Source: Gammaproteobacteria bacterium
GTDB taxonomy: Bacteria; Pseudomonadota; Gammaproteobacteria; Burkholderiales; Rhodocyclaceae
Assembly (NCBI GenBank): GCA_029289265.1
Contig: JARFTX010000020.1
Coordinates: forward strand, 1 to 56,461
Reading direction: 5' to 3'
DNA: 56,461 nt
Part shown: positions 1-9,094 of the stretch, one piece after another
How the letters are laid out: every line of letters starts with the position of its first letter
Position numbering within the stretch: position 1 is the first letter of the stretch
Made by a program: the position numbers and the translations under genes
The notes under the pieces: generated by a model
Told to the model about the DNA's origin: nothing
Database searches by the model: none
Seen by the model: only the letters and a program-made list of their open reading frames with translations

Positions 1-233
1 CGGGCGACGTGCTGCTGATGGTGATCCTGGGCGGCATGGGCAACCTCGCCGGGGCGATTGCCGGGGCGTTCGCGCTGGTCGGGCTGCAGGAGCTCTTCTC
101 CGACTGGACCAAGCACTGGCAGCTCCTGATGGGGGGCGTGATCGTCGCCGCGGTCCTGTTCATGCCGGGCGGGTTGGCCGCGCTGCCGCGCCGTCTCGGC
201 CTCAGGCTCGGCAAGGAGGCGAACCATGGCTGA
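1..233 (+). CDS. livM: Branched-chain-type ABC transporter permease LivM, C-terminal part
   Basis: Only the last 76 or so codons are in the window; the gene enters from the left edge. The segment has the hydrophobic ending typical of LivM permeases, with the motif VILGGMGNLAGAIAGA, then a helix ending in VLFMPGGLAAL and a basic cytoplasmic tail. It would form part of the inner-membrane channel of a HAAT-family importer for branched-chain amino acids or, in catabolic clusters, aromatic acids and amides. The stop overlaps the start of the next gene by 8 bases, so the two are translationally linked. The substrate cannot be read from this fragment. Confidence 0.9.
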   Translation, partial: GDVLLMVILGGMGNLAGAIAGAFALVGLQELFSDWTKHWQLLMGGVIVAAVLFMPGGLAALPRRLGLRLGKEANHG

Positions 234-984
234 AATGCTGCTTCAGGCGGAAGGCCTCACCCGCCGCTTCGGCGGCCTGATCGCCAACCAGGACGTCGAT
301 CTCGCGCTCGAGCGCGGCGTGCTGCACGCGCTGCTCGGGCCCAACGGCGCCGGCAAGTCGACCTGCATCAACATGCTCTCGGGCGACCTGCCGCCCTCGT
401 CCGGCACGATCCGGCTGCGCGGGGCGGACATCACGCGGCTCGCCGCGCACCAACGCTCGAGGATCGGCATCGGCCGCAGCTACCAGCGCACCAACATCTT
501 TCCGAAGTTCTCGGCGCTCGAGAACTGCCGGCTCGCCGCCCAGTCGCGCCGCCAGCAGCCGTGGCGCCTCTTCACGGACGCGCTGCGCCTCACCGACACG
601 GTCGAGCGGGCGCGCGCGGCGCTCCACGAGGCGGGGCTCGGCGGGCGCGAGGGGCGCGTCGCCGGCACGCTCTCGCACGGCGAGCAGCGCCAGCTCGAGA
701 TCGCGATGGTGCTTGCCACCGACGCCGAGGTGCTCTTGCTCGACGAGCCGCTCGCCGGCATGGGCTCGGACGAGTCGGCGCAGATGGTGGCGCTCCTGAA
801 CGAGCTCAAGAAGACCCGCGCGATCCTGCTGGTCGAGCACGACATGGACGCGGTCTTCGCGGTCGCCGACCGCATCACCGTGATGGTCAACGGCCAGGTG
901 CTGGCGTCGGACGCGCCGGAGGCGATCCGCCGCAATCCCGACGTGCAGCAGGCCTATCTCGGACAGGAGGGAACCCATGACTGA
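226..984 (+). CDS. livG: ABC transporter ATP-binding protein, LivG type
   Basis: A 252-residue nucleotide-binding subunit of a HAAT-family importer. Visible motifs are the Walker A GPNGAGKST (residues 38-46), the ABC signature LSHGEQ (149-154), Walker B VLLLDEP (169-175) and the switch histidine at 205 in VEHDMD. LivG proteins usually end with a longer C-terminal extension than LivF, as here. It overlaps livM by 8 bases and livF by 8 bases, so the three form one transcription unit. The surrounding genes for thioester chemistry suggest that the imported compound is an organic acid for CoA-dependent catabolism rather than an amino acid; that is inference. Confidence 0.93.
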   Translation: MAEMLLQAEGLTRRFGGLIANQDVDLALERGVLHALLGPNGAGKSTCINMLSGDLPPSSGTIRLRGADITRLAAHQRSRIGIGRSYQRTNIFPKFSALENCRLAAQSRRQQPWRLFTDALRLTDTVERARAALHEAGLGGREGRVAGTLSHGEQRQLEIAMVLATDAEVLLLDEPLAGMGSDESAQMVALLNELKKTRAILLVEHDMDAVFAVADRITVMVNGQVLASDAPEAIRRNPDVQQAYLGQEGTHD

Positions 985-1834
985 AGCCATTCTCCAGCGC
1001 CGGGGCGGCGACGCCTTGCCGTTTGCGCCGGTCCCGAGCCTGAGCGCGCAGTTTCAGCGCGAGGCCTCGCCCGAGCCGGCGCGCACGACTACCCCCGCCA
1101 CGCGCGCCGCGGCCGCACCCGCCGACACGACGATCCTCGAGGCGCGCGGGCTGCACACGCACTATGGCTCGAGCCACATCCTGCACGGCATCGACTTCGC
1201 GATCCGCAAGGGCGAGGCGGTGGGCCTGATGGGCCGCAACGGCATGGGCAAGACCACGCTGATCCGCTCCATGCTCGGGCTGGTGCGCCCGAGCGACGGG
1301 ACCGTGCGGGTGCGCGGCGAGGACATGACGCGCGCGCCCACCCACCGCATCGCACGGCTCGGCATCGCCTACGTGCCCGAAGGGCGCGGGATCTTTCCCA
1401 ACCTGACGGTGCGCGAGAACCTGGTGATGGCCGCGCGCGCCGGCGTAGACGGCCGTCGCGAGTGGACCTACGAGCGCGTGCTCGAAACCTTCCCGCGGCT
1501 TGCCGAGCGGCTCGGCAACGGCGGCGGCCAGCTCTCGGGCGGCGAGCAGCAGATGCTCACCATCGGCCGCGCGCTGATGACCAACCCCGACCTCCTGATC
1601 CTCGACGAGGCGACCGAGGGGCTCGCGCCGCTCATCGTGCGCGAGATCTGGCGCGTGATCCGCACCATCCGCGACAGCGGCATCGCCACCGTGGTCGTCG
1701 ACAAGAACCACGCCGCGGTCACCGCCCTCACCGACCGCTCGGTGATCCTGGTCAAGGGGCACATCGTCTACGACGGCGCGAGCGAGACCCTGCGCCATAA
1801 TTCCGAGCTGATCCAACAGCATCTGGGGGTGTGA
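977..1834 (+). CDS. livF: ABC transporter ATP-binding protein, LivF type, with N-terminal extension
   Basis: The second ATPase of the importer, 285 residues. The LivF core begins near residue 52 and carries Walker A GRNGMGKTT (86-94), signature LSGGEQ (186-191) and Walker B LLILDE (206-211). Ahead of it lie about 50 residues rich in Ala, Pro, Thr and Arg that typical LivF proteins of about 235 residues lack. The start at 977 overlaps livG by 8 bases and is preceded by GGAGGG, so the extension appears to be translated. Its role is unknown; it may be a disordered leader. The stop overlaps the next start in an ATGA arrangement. Confidence 0.9.
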   Translation: MTEAILQRRGGDALPFAPVPSLSAQFQREASPEPARTTTPATRAAAAPADTTILEARGLHTHYGSSHILHGIDFAIRKGEAVGLMGRNGMGKTTLIRSMLGLVRPSDGTVRVRGEDMTRAPTHRIARLGIAYVPEGRGIFPNLTVRENLVMAARAGVDGRREWTYERVLETFPRLAERLGNGGGQLSGGEQQMLTIGRALMTNPDLLILDEATEGLAPLIVREIWRVIRTIRDSGIATVVVDKNHAAVTALTDRSVILVKGHIVYDGASETLRHNSELIQQHLGV

Positions 1835-2607
1835 TGAAATTCGTCGAAGTGCGCGGAACCCGCCTCGAATACGTGCGGCTCGCGTCGGCCCATCCGCGCG
1901 AGGGGGCGCCGGCCATCGTCTTCCTGCACGAGGGACTCGGCTCGGTGGCGATGTGGCGCGACTTCCCGCAGCGGGTGGCGGATGCGACGGGCTGCGAGGC
2001 GGTGGTTTTTTCGCGCGCCGGCTACGGCCGCTCCGACCCGGCGCGGCTGCCGCGCTCGGTGCGCTACATGCACGACGAGGGGCTAGAAGTGCTGCCCGCC
2101 TTCCTCGCCGCGCTCGGGCTGGAGCGCCCCATCCTGTTCGGCCACTCCGACGGCGGCTCGATCGCGCTGATCTGCGCCGGCGGCACCGCGACGCCGCTCT
2201 CCGGCCTCGTCCTGATGGCGCCGCACGTGATGGTCGAGGACCTCTCGGTCGCGAGCATCGCCCAGGCCAAGATCGCCTGGCAGACCACCGACCTGCCGGT
2301 GCGGCTGGGCAAGCACCACGCCGACGTCGAGGCGGCCTTCCGGGGCTGGAACGACATCTGGCTGCATCCGGACTTTCGCGCCTGGAACATCGAGGAGTAC
2401 CTGCCGGCGATCGCCTGCCCGGTGCTGGCGATCCAGGGCGAGGACGACGAATATGGCACCATGGCGCAGATCGACCGCATCGCCGCGCAGGCGCGCGACG
2501 TGGATCTGGTCAAGCTCGCCGACTGCCGTCATTCGCCGCACAAGGATCAGCCCGAGGCGGTGCTCGAGGTGGTCGGCGCCTTCGTCGCCCGCATTCTCGA
2601 CTACTGA
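1834..2607 (+). CDS. Alpha/beta hydrolase
   Basis: A 257-residue alpha/beta-hydrolase-fold protein. The nucleophile elbow is GHSDGG (residues 103-108, Ser105). An oxyanion-type segment FLHEGLGS lies near residues 30-37, an acidic residue sits in IQGEDDEYG, and the catalytic His is likely in CRHSPHKDQP near the C-terminus. ATG at 1834 is chosen over the GTG three bases earlier because it forms an ATGA overlap with livF. Hydrolases of this type are common in operons for CoA-dependent aromatic degradation, where they could cleave an ester or act on a ring-opened thioester. The substrate is not evident. Confidence 0.85.
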   Translation: MKFVEVRGTRLEYVRLASAHPREGAPAIVFLHEGLGSVAMWRDFPQRVADATGCEAVVFSRAGYGRSDPARLPRSVRYMHDEGLEVLPAFLAALGLERPILFGHSDGGSIALICAGGTATPLSGLVLMAPHVMVEDLSVASIAQAKIAWQTTDLPVRLGKHHADVEAAFRGWNDIWLHPDFRAWNIEEYLPAIACPVLAIQGEDDEYGTMAQIDRIAAQARDVDLVKLADCRHSPHKDQPEAVLEVVGAFVARILDY

Positions 2608-2651
2608 GCCGCGCGGGCGAAGGCCGAACCCCCGACGACAAGAGGCGAACC

Positions 2652-3074
2652 GTGATTTTCGAACGCAAGAAACTGATCCGCTTCCACCACTGCGACCCCG
2701 CCGGCATCGTGTTCTACCCGCAGTACCTGGTGCTGTGCAACGAGCTGGTCGAGGACTGGTTCGACGAGGGCATCGGCGTGAACTTCTTCACCCTGCACGC
2801 CGAGCAGCGCCGCGGCGTGCCGATGCGCCACCTCGAGGCCGACTTCCTCGCCCCCAGCGTGCATGGCGACGAGCTCACCTTCAGCCTCGCGGTGGAGAGT
2901 ATCGGCGGCAGCTCGATGCGGTTCGCGATCGCTGCCGAGAAGGACGGCAAGGTGCGCTTCCAGAGCCGCCAGACGGTGGTCTGGGCCGACCTCGAGGGCG
3001 CCCCGCGCGCGATCCGCATCGACGATGCCTGGCGCGAGCGCTTTGCGCGCTGGATGCGCCCGCCAACCGGTTAG
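2652..3074 (+). CDS. Acyl-CoA thioesterase, 4-hydroxybenzoyl-CoA thioesterase family
   Basis: A 140-residue hotdog-fold protein starting at GTG 2652, with the purine-rich AGAGGCG upstream. Near the N-terminus it has RFHHCDPAGIVFYPQY, matching the active-site loop of Pseudomonas-type 4-hydroxybenzoyl-CoA thioesterases, in which the Asp of CDPAG is catalytic. The gene lies 44 bases after the hydrolase and in the same direction, so it probably belongs to the same operon. It would hydrolyse an aromatic or dead-end CoA thioester, perhaps to recycle trapped CoA. The exact substrate is inference from context. Confidence 0.87.
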   Translation: MIFERKKLIRFHHCDPAGIVFYPQYLVLCNELVEDWFDEGIGVNFFTLHAEQRRGVPMRHLEADFLAPSVHGDELTFSLAVESIGGSSMRFAIAAEKDGKVRFQSRQTVVWADLEGAPRAIRIDDAWRERFARWMRPPTG

Positions 3075-3164
3075 CGGCCCCCGGCAAGGCCCCGATCGAC
3101 CGAACACAGCGCCGCAGAGCGCACCAGAAACCCCCAACCCCATCACAGAGACGAGGAGACCCCC

Positions 3165-3338
3165 ATGGCCATCTACCAGTGCAGTGCCTGCTACTTTCCC
3201 TACGACGAGGCCCAGGGCCTGCCCGACGACGGCATCGCGCCCGGCACCCGCTGGGAGGACGTGCCCGCCGATTGGGTGTGCCCGGACTGCGGCAACGGCA
3301 AGGAGCACTTCAACCCGGCGCCGGACGCCGGTGACTGA
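3165..3338 (+). CDS. Rubredoxin-type small iron protein
   Basis: A 57-residue protein with two CxxC pairs, CSAC at residues 6-9 and CPDCG at 39-43. The spacing and the intervening [17 protein letters not shown] are diagnostic of rubredoxins, whose single iron is held by four cysteines. The first loop reads CSACYF rather than the usual CxxCGxxYD, so the knuckle glycine is replaced. An ACGAGGAG ribosome-binding site precedes ATG 3165. It is 90 bases after the thioesterase and 15 bases before the paaH homologue. It would deliver electrons to an oxidoreductase of the same pathway; the partner is not in the window. Confidence 0.9.
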   Translation: MAIYQCSACYFPYDEAQGLPDDGIAPGTRWEDVPADWVCPDCGNGKEHFNPAPDAGD

Positions 3339-3353
3339 GCGGAGAGGACGACG

Positions 3354-4883
3354 ATGAGCGCACTCACGACCGACGTGAAGGTGCTGGTGATCGGCGCCGG
3401 CGCCATGGGCAGCGGCATCGCCCACGTCGCGGCGGCCGCCGGCCATCCGGTGTATCTCTACGACACCCGTGCCGAGGCGATCGAGCGCGGCCGCGACGGC
3501 ATCGCCCGCGACCTGCGCTTTCTGGTCGGCAAGGGCAAGCTCGGCGAGACCGAGGCCGAGGCGACGCTCGCCCGCGTCGTGCCGGTCACCGAGCTCGTGG
3601 CGGCGCGCGACGCGGGTCTCGCCATCGAGGCCGTGGTCGAGCACCTCGAGGTCAAGCAGAAGCTCTTCCGCGAGCTCGAGGGCCTGCTCGGGCCCGGCGC
3701 GATCCTCGCGACCAACACCTCGTCGCTGTCGATCACGCTGATCGGCGCGGCGCTCGAGCGCCCCGAGCGACTTGCCGGCCTGCACTTCTTCAATCCCGCG
3801 CCGCGCATGAAGCTGGTCGAGATCGTCTCCGGCCTCGCCACCGAGCGCGCCGTCGCCGACACGCTCTACGCGACCGCGAAGGCCTGGGGCAAGGTGCCGG
3901 TGCATGCGAGCTCGACCCCCGGCTTCATCGTCAATCGCGTCGCGCGGCCCTATTACGGCGAGGCGCTTCGGGTGCTCGCCGAGCGCGGCGCCGAGCCGGC
4001 CACGATCGACGCCGCGCTGCGCGAGAGCTGCGGCTTCCCGATGGGGCCGTTCGAGCTGATGGACCTGATCGGCCACGACGTCAATTTCGCGGTGTCGAAC
4101 TCGGTGTTCGACGCATACTTCGGCGACAAGCGCTTCACGCCGAGCCTGATCCAGCAGGAGCTGGTCGCCGCCGGGCGGCTCGGGCGCAAGAGCGGGCGCG
4201 GCTTCTACGACTACGCCGCGGGCGCGCCGCGCCAGGCGCCGCAGGTCGAGCCGGCGCACGAGGGCGTCGCCACGGCCACCGTCGTCGGCGAGTTCGGACC
4301 GGCCGAGCCGCTCGCCGCGCGGCTCGAAGCGGCCGGCATCGCGGTCGAGCGCCGCGCCAGTGCGGGCGCAGGCTGGATTGAAGTGGGCGGCGCGCGCGTC
4401 GCGCTCTCGGACGGGCGCACCGCGACGCGCCGTGCGGTCGAGGAGGACGTCGCCGACCTCGTGCTGTTCGACCTCGCCCGCGACTATGCGACCACCCCGC
4501 GCCTCACGCTGGCGCGCGCCGACGCGTGTTCCGAGGCGGCCTGGGCGGCGCTCGTCGGGACGCTGCAGCGCGCCGGCCTCGAGGTCGGCCGCATCGACGA
4601 CGTCGCCGGGCTCGTCGGCCTGCGCACCGTCGCGATGCTCGCCAACGAGGCCGCCGACGCGGTGCTGCAGGGCATCGCCAGCGCCGCCGACGTCGACACC
4701 GCGATGCGCTACGGCACCAACTATCCGCAGGGCCCGCTCGCCTGGGCCGACCAGCTCGGCCCCGCCTTCGTCGCCCGCGTGCTCGCCAATCTGCGCGAGC
4801 ACTACGGCGAAGAGCGCTACCGCATCTCGGTGCTGCTGCAGCGCGTGGCACTGCGTCCGGGCGGACGGTTTCACGCGGGCTGA
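3354..4883 (+). CDS. paaH: 3-hydroxyacyl-CoA dehydrogenase, PaaH type
   Basis: A 509-residue NAD-dependent dehydrogenase of the long form found in phenylacetate and other aromatic-acid pathways, where it oxidises 3-hydroxyadipyl-CoA to 3-oxoadipyl-CoA. The dinucleotide-binding motif GAGAMGSG is at residues 14-21 and the catalytic segment HFFNPAP at 144-150. The protein has two copies of the C-terminal 3HCDH domain; the second contains [18 protein letters not shown] and [10 protein letters not shown]. Its length fits the family (about 505 residues). It closes the catabolic operon. The symbol rests on architecture and context; another hydroxyacyl-CoA could be the true substrate. Confidence 0.85.
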   Translation: MSALTTDVKVLVIGAGAMGSGIAHVAAAAGHPVYLYDTRAEAIERGRDGIARDLRFLVGKGKLGETEAEATLARVVPVTELVAARDAGLAIEAVVEHLEVKQKLFRELEGLLGPGAILATNTSSLSITLIGAALERPERLAGLHFFNPAPRMKLVEIVSGLATERAVADTLYATAKAWGKVPVHASSTPGFIVNRVARPYYGEALRVLAERGAEPATIDAALRESCGFPMGPFELMDLIGHDVNFAVSNSVFDAYFGDKRFTPSLIQQELVAAGRLGRKSGRGFYDYAAGAPRQAPQVEPAHEGVATATVVGEFGPAEPLAARLEAAGIAVERRASAGAGWIEVGGARVALSDGRTATRRAVEEDVADLVLFDLARDYATTPRLTLARADACSEAAWAALVGTLQRAGLEVGRIDDVAGLVGLRTVAMLANEAADAVLQGIASAADVDTAMRYGTNYPQGPLAWADQLGPAFVARVLANLREHYGEERYRISVLLQRVALRPGGRFHAG

Positions 4884-4924
4884 TCTGCCTTGTCGCGCGA
4901 GCCGGCCGGCTGTACGCTGGCAGC

Positions 4925-6508
4925 ATGGTCAAGACCGCTGCATTCGCTACGCCCCCGCCCGTTGCCGAGCCCTCGACGCTCTCGTTGCGCCGCGTCGCGA
5001 TCGACACCTGGCGCGAGAACGTCGCCTATCTCCACCGCGACTGTCCGGTCTATCGCGCCGAGGGCTTCCAGGCGCTCTCCAAGGTCGAGGTGCGGGCGAA
5101 CGGTCGGCGGGTGCTGGCCACCCTCAACGTCGTCGACGACGAGAGTCTCGTCGGTTGCCGGGAGCTGGGACTCTGCGAGGATGCTTTTGCCCAACTCGGC
5201 GTCGACAACGGCCATCCGGCGGCGATCTCGCAGGCCGAGCCGCCGGGCTCGATTCCGGCGCTGCACCGCAAGATCGCCGGCGAGCGCCTCGGCCATGACG
5301 ACTTCCGGGCGATCGTGCGCGACATCGCCGACCACCGCTACTCCAAGATCGAGCTCACCGCCTTCGTCGTCGCCTCGCACAAGGGCGATCTCGACCGCGA
5401 GGAGGTGTATTTCCTGACCGACGCGATGGTCGAGAGTGGGCGGCGCCTCGACTGGCACGAGCGGCTGGTGGTCGACAAGCACTGCATCGGCGGCATCCCC
5501 GGCAACCGCACCTCGATGCTGGTGCTGCCCATCGTAGCCGCGCACGGCATGCTATTCCCCAAGACCTCGTCGCGCGCGATCACCTCGCCGGCCGGCACCG
5601 CCGACACCATGGAGGTGCTGGCCGAGGTCGAATTGCCGTTCGAGCGGTTGGCCGAGATCGTGCGCGAGCACCGCGGCTGCCTCGCCTGGGGCGGCACCGC
5701 CGACCTGTCGCCCGCCGACGATGTGCTGATCTCGGTCGAGCGGCCGCTGTCGATCGACTCGCCTGGCCAGATGGTGGCGTCGATCCTGTCGAAGAAGGTC
5801 GCGGCCGGCTCGACCCATCTTCTGCTCGACATCCCGGTGGGGCCCACCGCCAAGGTGCGCTCGATGCCCGAGGCGCAACGCCTGCGCAAGCTCTTCGAGT
5901 ACGTCGCCGGCCGCCTCGGCCTGGTGATCGACGTCGTGATCACCGACGGGCGCCAGCCGATCGGCTCCGGTATCGGGCCGGTGCTCGAGGCGCGCGACGC
6001 GCTGCGCGTGCTCGAATGCGACCCGCGTGCGCCCAACGACCTGCGCCAGAAGGCCTTGCGGCTCGCCGGCCGGCTGCTCGAGTTCGACCCCGACGTGCGC
6101 GGCGGAGACGGCTTTGCGATCGCGCGCGACATCCTCGACTCGGGCCGCGCGCTGGCGAAGATGGATGCGATCGTGCGCGCCCAGGGCGCGCGTCCGTTCG
6201 ATCACAACGCGCCGCAATTGGGCGGCCTGAGCTTCACCGTGAGCGCCGCGGCGGCGGGCGTGGTCACGGCGATCGACAACCAGCAGATCGCCCGCATCGC
6301 GCGGCTCGCCGGTGCGCCCAAGGTCCAGGGCGCGGGCGTCGATCTCGCCCGCAAGCTCGGTGAGACGGTCGAGGCCGGAGAGCCGCTCTATCGCGTCCAT
6401 GCCGAGTACGGCGCCGATCTCGAGTTCGCGCGCCAGGCGAGCGCGCGGGGGTCCGGCTACACCATCGGCGGCGCCGACGAACTGCCGCACGTCTTCGTCG
6501 AGTTCTGA
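4925..6508 (+). CDS. Thymidine/AMP phosphorylase-family protein (archaeal-type)
   Basis: A 527-residue member of the nucleoside phosphorylase class that contains archaeal AMP phosphorylase (DeoA-like) and its bacterial relatives. Signature segments are [15 protein letters not shown] (residues 184-198), where the sugar and phosphate bind, and [15 protein letters not shown] (216-230). An N-terminal domain of about 100 residues and a C-terminal domain (about 440-527) match the three-domain long form rather than E. coli DeoA (440 residues). In archaea the enzyme converts NMP to ribose-1,5-bisphosphate. It is followed after two bases by a PRPP-synthetase homologue, so the two almost certainly work together. 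The nucleotide substrate is unproven. Confidence 0.85.
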   Translation: MVKTAAFATPPPVAEPSTLSLRRVAIDTWRENVAYLHRDCPVYRAEGFQALSKVEVRANGRRVLATLNVVDDESLVGCRELGLCEDAFAQLGVDNGHPAAISQAEPPGSIPALHRKIAGERLGHDDFRAIVRDIADHRYSKIELTAFVVASHKGDLDREEVYFLTDAMVESGRRLDWHERLVVDKHCIGGIPGNRTSMLVLPIVAAHGMLFPKTSSRAITSPAGTADTMEVLAEVELPFERLAEIVREHRGCLAWGGTADLSPADDVLISVERPLSIDSPGQMVASILSKKVAAGSTHLLLDIPVGPTAKVRSMPEAQRLRKLFEYVAGRLGLVIDVVITDGRQPIGSGIGPVLEARDALRVLECDPRAPNDLRQKALRLAGRLLEFDPDVRGGDGFAIARDILDSGRALAKMDAIVRAQGARPFDHNAPQLGGLSFTVSAAAAGVVTAIDNQQIARIARLAGAPKVQGAGVDLARKLGETVEAGEPLYRVHAEYGADLEFARQASARGSGYTIGGADELPHVFVEF

Positions 6509-6510
6509 CC

Positions 6511-7419
6511 ATGGCCGGCGCGGCGCTGCTCTGCTTCGAGGACGAGCACCGCCTCGCCGCCAAGATCGCCGCGCCGGCCGGCCTCGCCTTGCACACCATC
6601 GCGCGTCACCGCTTTCCCGACGGCGAACTCAAGCTGAGCCTGCCGGTGCCGCTACCCGAGCGCGTTGTCTTGTTGCGCAGCCTCGACCTCCCCAACGAAA
6701 AGCTCGTCGAGCTCTTGCTCGCCGCGCGCACGGCGCGCGACCTGGGTGCCCGGCGTCTCGCGCTGGTCGCTCCTTATCTTGCCTACATGCGCCAGGACGT
6801 CGCCTTCGCGCCCGGCGAGGCGGTGAGCCAGCGCATCGTCGGCGAGTTCATTGCCGGGTTGTTCGATGCGCTCGTCACGGTCGATCCGCACCTTCACCGC
6901 GTCGCGCGTCTGGACCAGGCCGTGCCGGTGGCTCAGGCCGTGGCGCTCACCGCTGCGCCCTTGCTCGGAGCGCTGGCCGCGCGCCGCCGGGCGCGGCCGC
7001 TGCTGGTCGGCCCGGACGCGGAATCCGCCCGCTGGGTGGCGGCCGCAGCCGCGGCGAAGGGGCTCGATCACCTGGTCTGCATGAAGATCCGGCGCGGCGA
7101 CCGCGACGTCGAAGTCGTGCTGCCCGACCACGCGCGCTCGATGCTTGCCGGGCGCGCCGCCGTGCTGCTCGACGACATTGCAAGCACCGGGCACACGCTC
7201 GCTCAGGCTGCCCGCGCGCTGCGCGAGGCCGGCGCGGCCTCGGTCGACGTCGCGGTCACGCATGCGCTCTTCGGCTCCGGCGCGCTCGAACTGCTGCACT
7301 CGGCCGGCGTCGATGCAATCTGGAGCTCGGACTGCATCGCCCACGAGTCGAACGCCGCCACGATCGCCCCACTGGTGGTCGAGGCGCTTGCGGGACTCGA
7401 GATGTTGAACGGCGTGTAA
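6511..7419 (+). CDS. Ribose-phosphate pyrophosphokinase-like protein
   Basis: A 302-residue PRPP-synthetase homologue. It keeps FPDGE (35-39), RQD (94-96), the metal/ATP motif VDPHLHR (124-130), a lysine/arginine flap KIRRGDR (192-198) and the PRPP loop LDDIASTGHT (220-229). The PRPP loop differs from the usual DDxxxTGGT, and the sequence looks closer to archaeal-type than to housekeeping bacterial PrsA, so this is unlikely to be the cell's main PRPP synthase. Coupling to the phosphorylase two bases upstream suggests handling of ribose-1- or ribose-1,5-phosphates released from nucleotides; this is inference. Confidence 0.82.
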   Translation: MAGAALLCFEDEHRLAAKIAAPAGLALHTIARHRFPDGELKLSLPVPLPERVVLLRSLDLPNEKLVELLLAARTARDLGARRLALVAPYLAYMRQDVAFAPGEAVSQRIVGEFIAGLFDALVTVDPHLHRVARLDQAVPVAQAVALTAAPLLGALAARRRARPLLVGPDAESARWVAAAAAAKGLDHLVCMKIRRGDRDVEVVLPDHARSMLAGRAAVLLDDIASTGHTLAQAARALREAGAASVDVAVTHALFGSGALELLHSAGVDAIWSSDCIAHESNAATIAPLVVEALAGLEMLNGV

Positions 7420-7468
7420 GGGCTCGGCCGGGCACCGAAGCCGTGCGCTCGCGGAGGAGGAAACTGCC

Positions 7469-8050
7469 ATGAATTCGCGCTGTGGCTGGGCCGGGACCGA
7501 CCCGCTCTACATCGCCTATCACGATGCCGAATGGGGCGTGCCGGTGCGCGACCCGCGCATCCTGTTCGAGTTTATGGTGCTCGAGGGGGCACAGGCGGGT
7601 CTCGCCTGGATCACCGTGCTGCGAAAGCGCGCGCGCTACCGCGAAGTGTTCGACGGTTTCGACCCGGAGCGTATCGCCCGTTACGACGAGGCGAAGAGGG
7701 CCGCCCTGCTCGCCGATCCCGGCATCATCCGCAATCGCGCCAAGGTCGAGGCCGCGGTGGGCAACGCCCGGGCCTGGCTGGCGCTGCAGGACTCGGGCAT
7801 CGATCCGGTCGAGTGGCTGTGGGGCTTCGTCGAGGGCACGCCCCGTCAGAACGCCTGGCCAAGCCTTGCCGAGGTACCGGCCAAGACTGCCGAATCCGAG
7901 GCGATGAGCCGGGCGCTCCTCGCCCGCGGTTTCAAGTTCGTCGGCGGCACCATCTGTTACGCCTTCATGCAGGCTGTCGGGATGGTCAATGACCATACGG
8001 TCGACTGCTTCCGACACCGCGAACTCGCGGCGACCGTTCCGACTCGATGA
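7469..8050 (+). CDS. tag: DNA-3-methyladenine glycosylase I
   Basis: A 193-residue Tag protein. It begins RCGWAGTDPLYIAYHDAEWG, giving the family's N-terminal Cys and His zinc ligands, and ends with GMVNDHTVDCFRH, which supplies the C-terminal His and Cys. The aromatic and acidic residues of the base pocket are present in HDAEWG and FEFMVLEGAQAGLAW. The enzyme excises 3-methyladenine from alkylated DNA. A strong GGAGGAGG site precedes ATG 7469, and the stop overlaps the next start by four bases, so it is co-translated with acpH. Confidence 0.95.
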   Translation: MNSRCGWAGTDPLYIAYHDAEWGVPVRDPRILFEFMVLEGAQAGLAWITVLRKRARYREVFDGFDPERIARYDEAKRAALLADPGIIRNRAKVEAAVGNARAWLALQDSGIDPVEWLWGFVEGTPRQNAWPSLAEVPAKTAESEAMSRALLARGFKFVGGTICYAFMQAVGMVNDHTVDCFRHRELAATVPTR

Positions 8051-8652
8051 ATTTTCTCGCGCACGCCTATCTCGCGGGAGACTCGGCCGACGATCGCGTC
8101 GGCGGGATGATGGGCGACTTCGTCAAGGGGCACTTGCCCGGCGCGCTGCCCGAGGCGCTTGCGGCCGGGGTGCGCCTGCATCGCCGCATCGACGTCTTTG
8201 CCGATGCCCATCCGGCGTTCCGGCGCAGCCGCGCACGGATCTCGGCGGCGCGTCGCCGCTATGCCGGCGTGATCGTCGACATGTACTACGATCACTTTCT
8301 CGCCGCCCATTGGGCGCAATTCCATCCCCAACCGCTCGAGCAGTTCGCGGCGGAAACCTACGCGCTGCTGGCCGAGCGCGCGCCGCTGCTGCCGCCGCGG
8401 CTGGTGGCGATCCTCCCACGCATGCGTGGCGACGACTGGCTGAGCGCCTATCGCTCGGCCGACGCGGTCGCGCTGGCGCTCGACCGCATGGCGTCGCGGC
8501 TGCGCCGCGACAACCCGCTCGGCGGGGCTGGCGACGAACTGTACCGCGACCGGGCGGGTTTCGAGGCCGATTTCTTCGACTTCATCGCCGCGGCCAGCGC
8601 GTTCGCCGCGCGGCACCGGGCCGAGCGCGACCGGTTCAGCGCAGCGGAATGA
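8047..8652 (+). CDS. acpH: Acyl-carrier-protein phosphodiesterase
   Basis: A 201-residue AcpH-family protein starting MNFLAHAYLAG, the family hallmark, with GMMGDFVKG, LHRRIDVFADAHP and VDMYYDHFLA following in the expected order. These supply the His and Asp residues of an HD-like metal site. The enzyme releases 4'-phosphopantetheine from holo-ACP. ATG overlaps the tag stop (ATGA). The 3' end overlaps the convergent gene at 8636-8995 by 17 bases. Confidence 0.9.
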   Translation: MNFLAHAYLAGDSADDRVGGMMGDFVKGHLPGALPEALAAGVRLHRRIDVFADAHPAFRRSRARISAARRRYAGVIVDMYYDHFLAAHWAQFHPQPLEQFAAETYALLAERAPLLPPRLVAILPRMRGDDWLSAYRSADAVALALDRMASRLRRDNPLGGAGDELYRDRAGFEADFFDFIAAASAFAARHRAERDRFSAAE

Positions 8653-8995
8653 CCAGAGGCGGAATGCTGACGCCGATCACGATGGCCGGGTCCCTGCGGT
8701 ACGGGTAATAGACCGGAGCAGGATAGACCGGATAGGCGGGATACACGTGCCGGTGGCTGATGGCCGGCGGGTAGACGTAACGCTCGCGCACGACGTGGCG
8801 GGTCACCACGCGCTGCGAGTGCCGGTGCGGCGCGGCGTGATGTCTCTTGTGTCCGTAGCCCGGTCCGACATGCCTATGGTCGTGGCGCCACTCGCGAAAA
8901 TCGCGGCGATCGTGACCGGCTTCGGCCGGAAGGCTGGCGAACAGGGTGCCCGCGGCGAGCAGGAGTGCGGACAGGGTCAGGGTGCCGGTTTTCAT
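8636..8995 (-). CDS. His/Tyr-rich secreted protein, paralogue A
   Basis: A 119-residue protein with a clear Sec signal peptide (MKTGTLTLSALLLAAG, cleavage likely after LPAEA). The mature part is basic and His-rich (WRHDHRHV, GHKRHHAAPHRH), followed by a Tyr/Pro-rich stretch and the ending RDPAIVIGVSIPPLVIPLR. ATG 8995 is chosen because GGGAGG lies just upstream and the signal peptide begins there. A paralogue at 12431-12739 shares the cleavage region and ending, and the two flank a two-component system. It is not a recognised ZraP, but a periplasmic metal-binding or envelope-stress role is plausible. Confidence 0.8.
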   Translation of the reverse strand: MKTGTLTLSALLLAAGTLFASLPAEAGHDRRDFREWRHDHRHVGPGYGHKRHHAAPHRHSQRVVTRHVVRERYVYPPAISHRHVYPAYPVYPAPVYYPYRRDPAIVIGVSIPPLVIPLR

Positions 8996-9094
8996 GGTCG
9001 TACCTCCCGGGGGAGTGGAACACGCCCACCGCGCCTTTTGGCGCGTCGGGCCCATGACTGCATGAACGTCTCACGGCCAGTTTCGGTTGGCAGT

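Noticed and set aside
2601-4874. A 757-codon minus-strand frame over the thioesterase, rubredoxin and paaH region
   Set aside because: Antisense shadow of recognised genes; no domain of its own.
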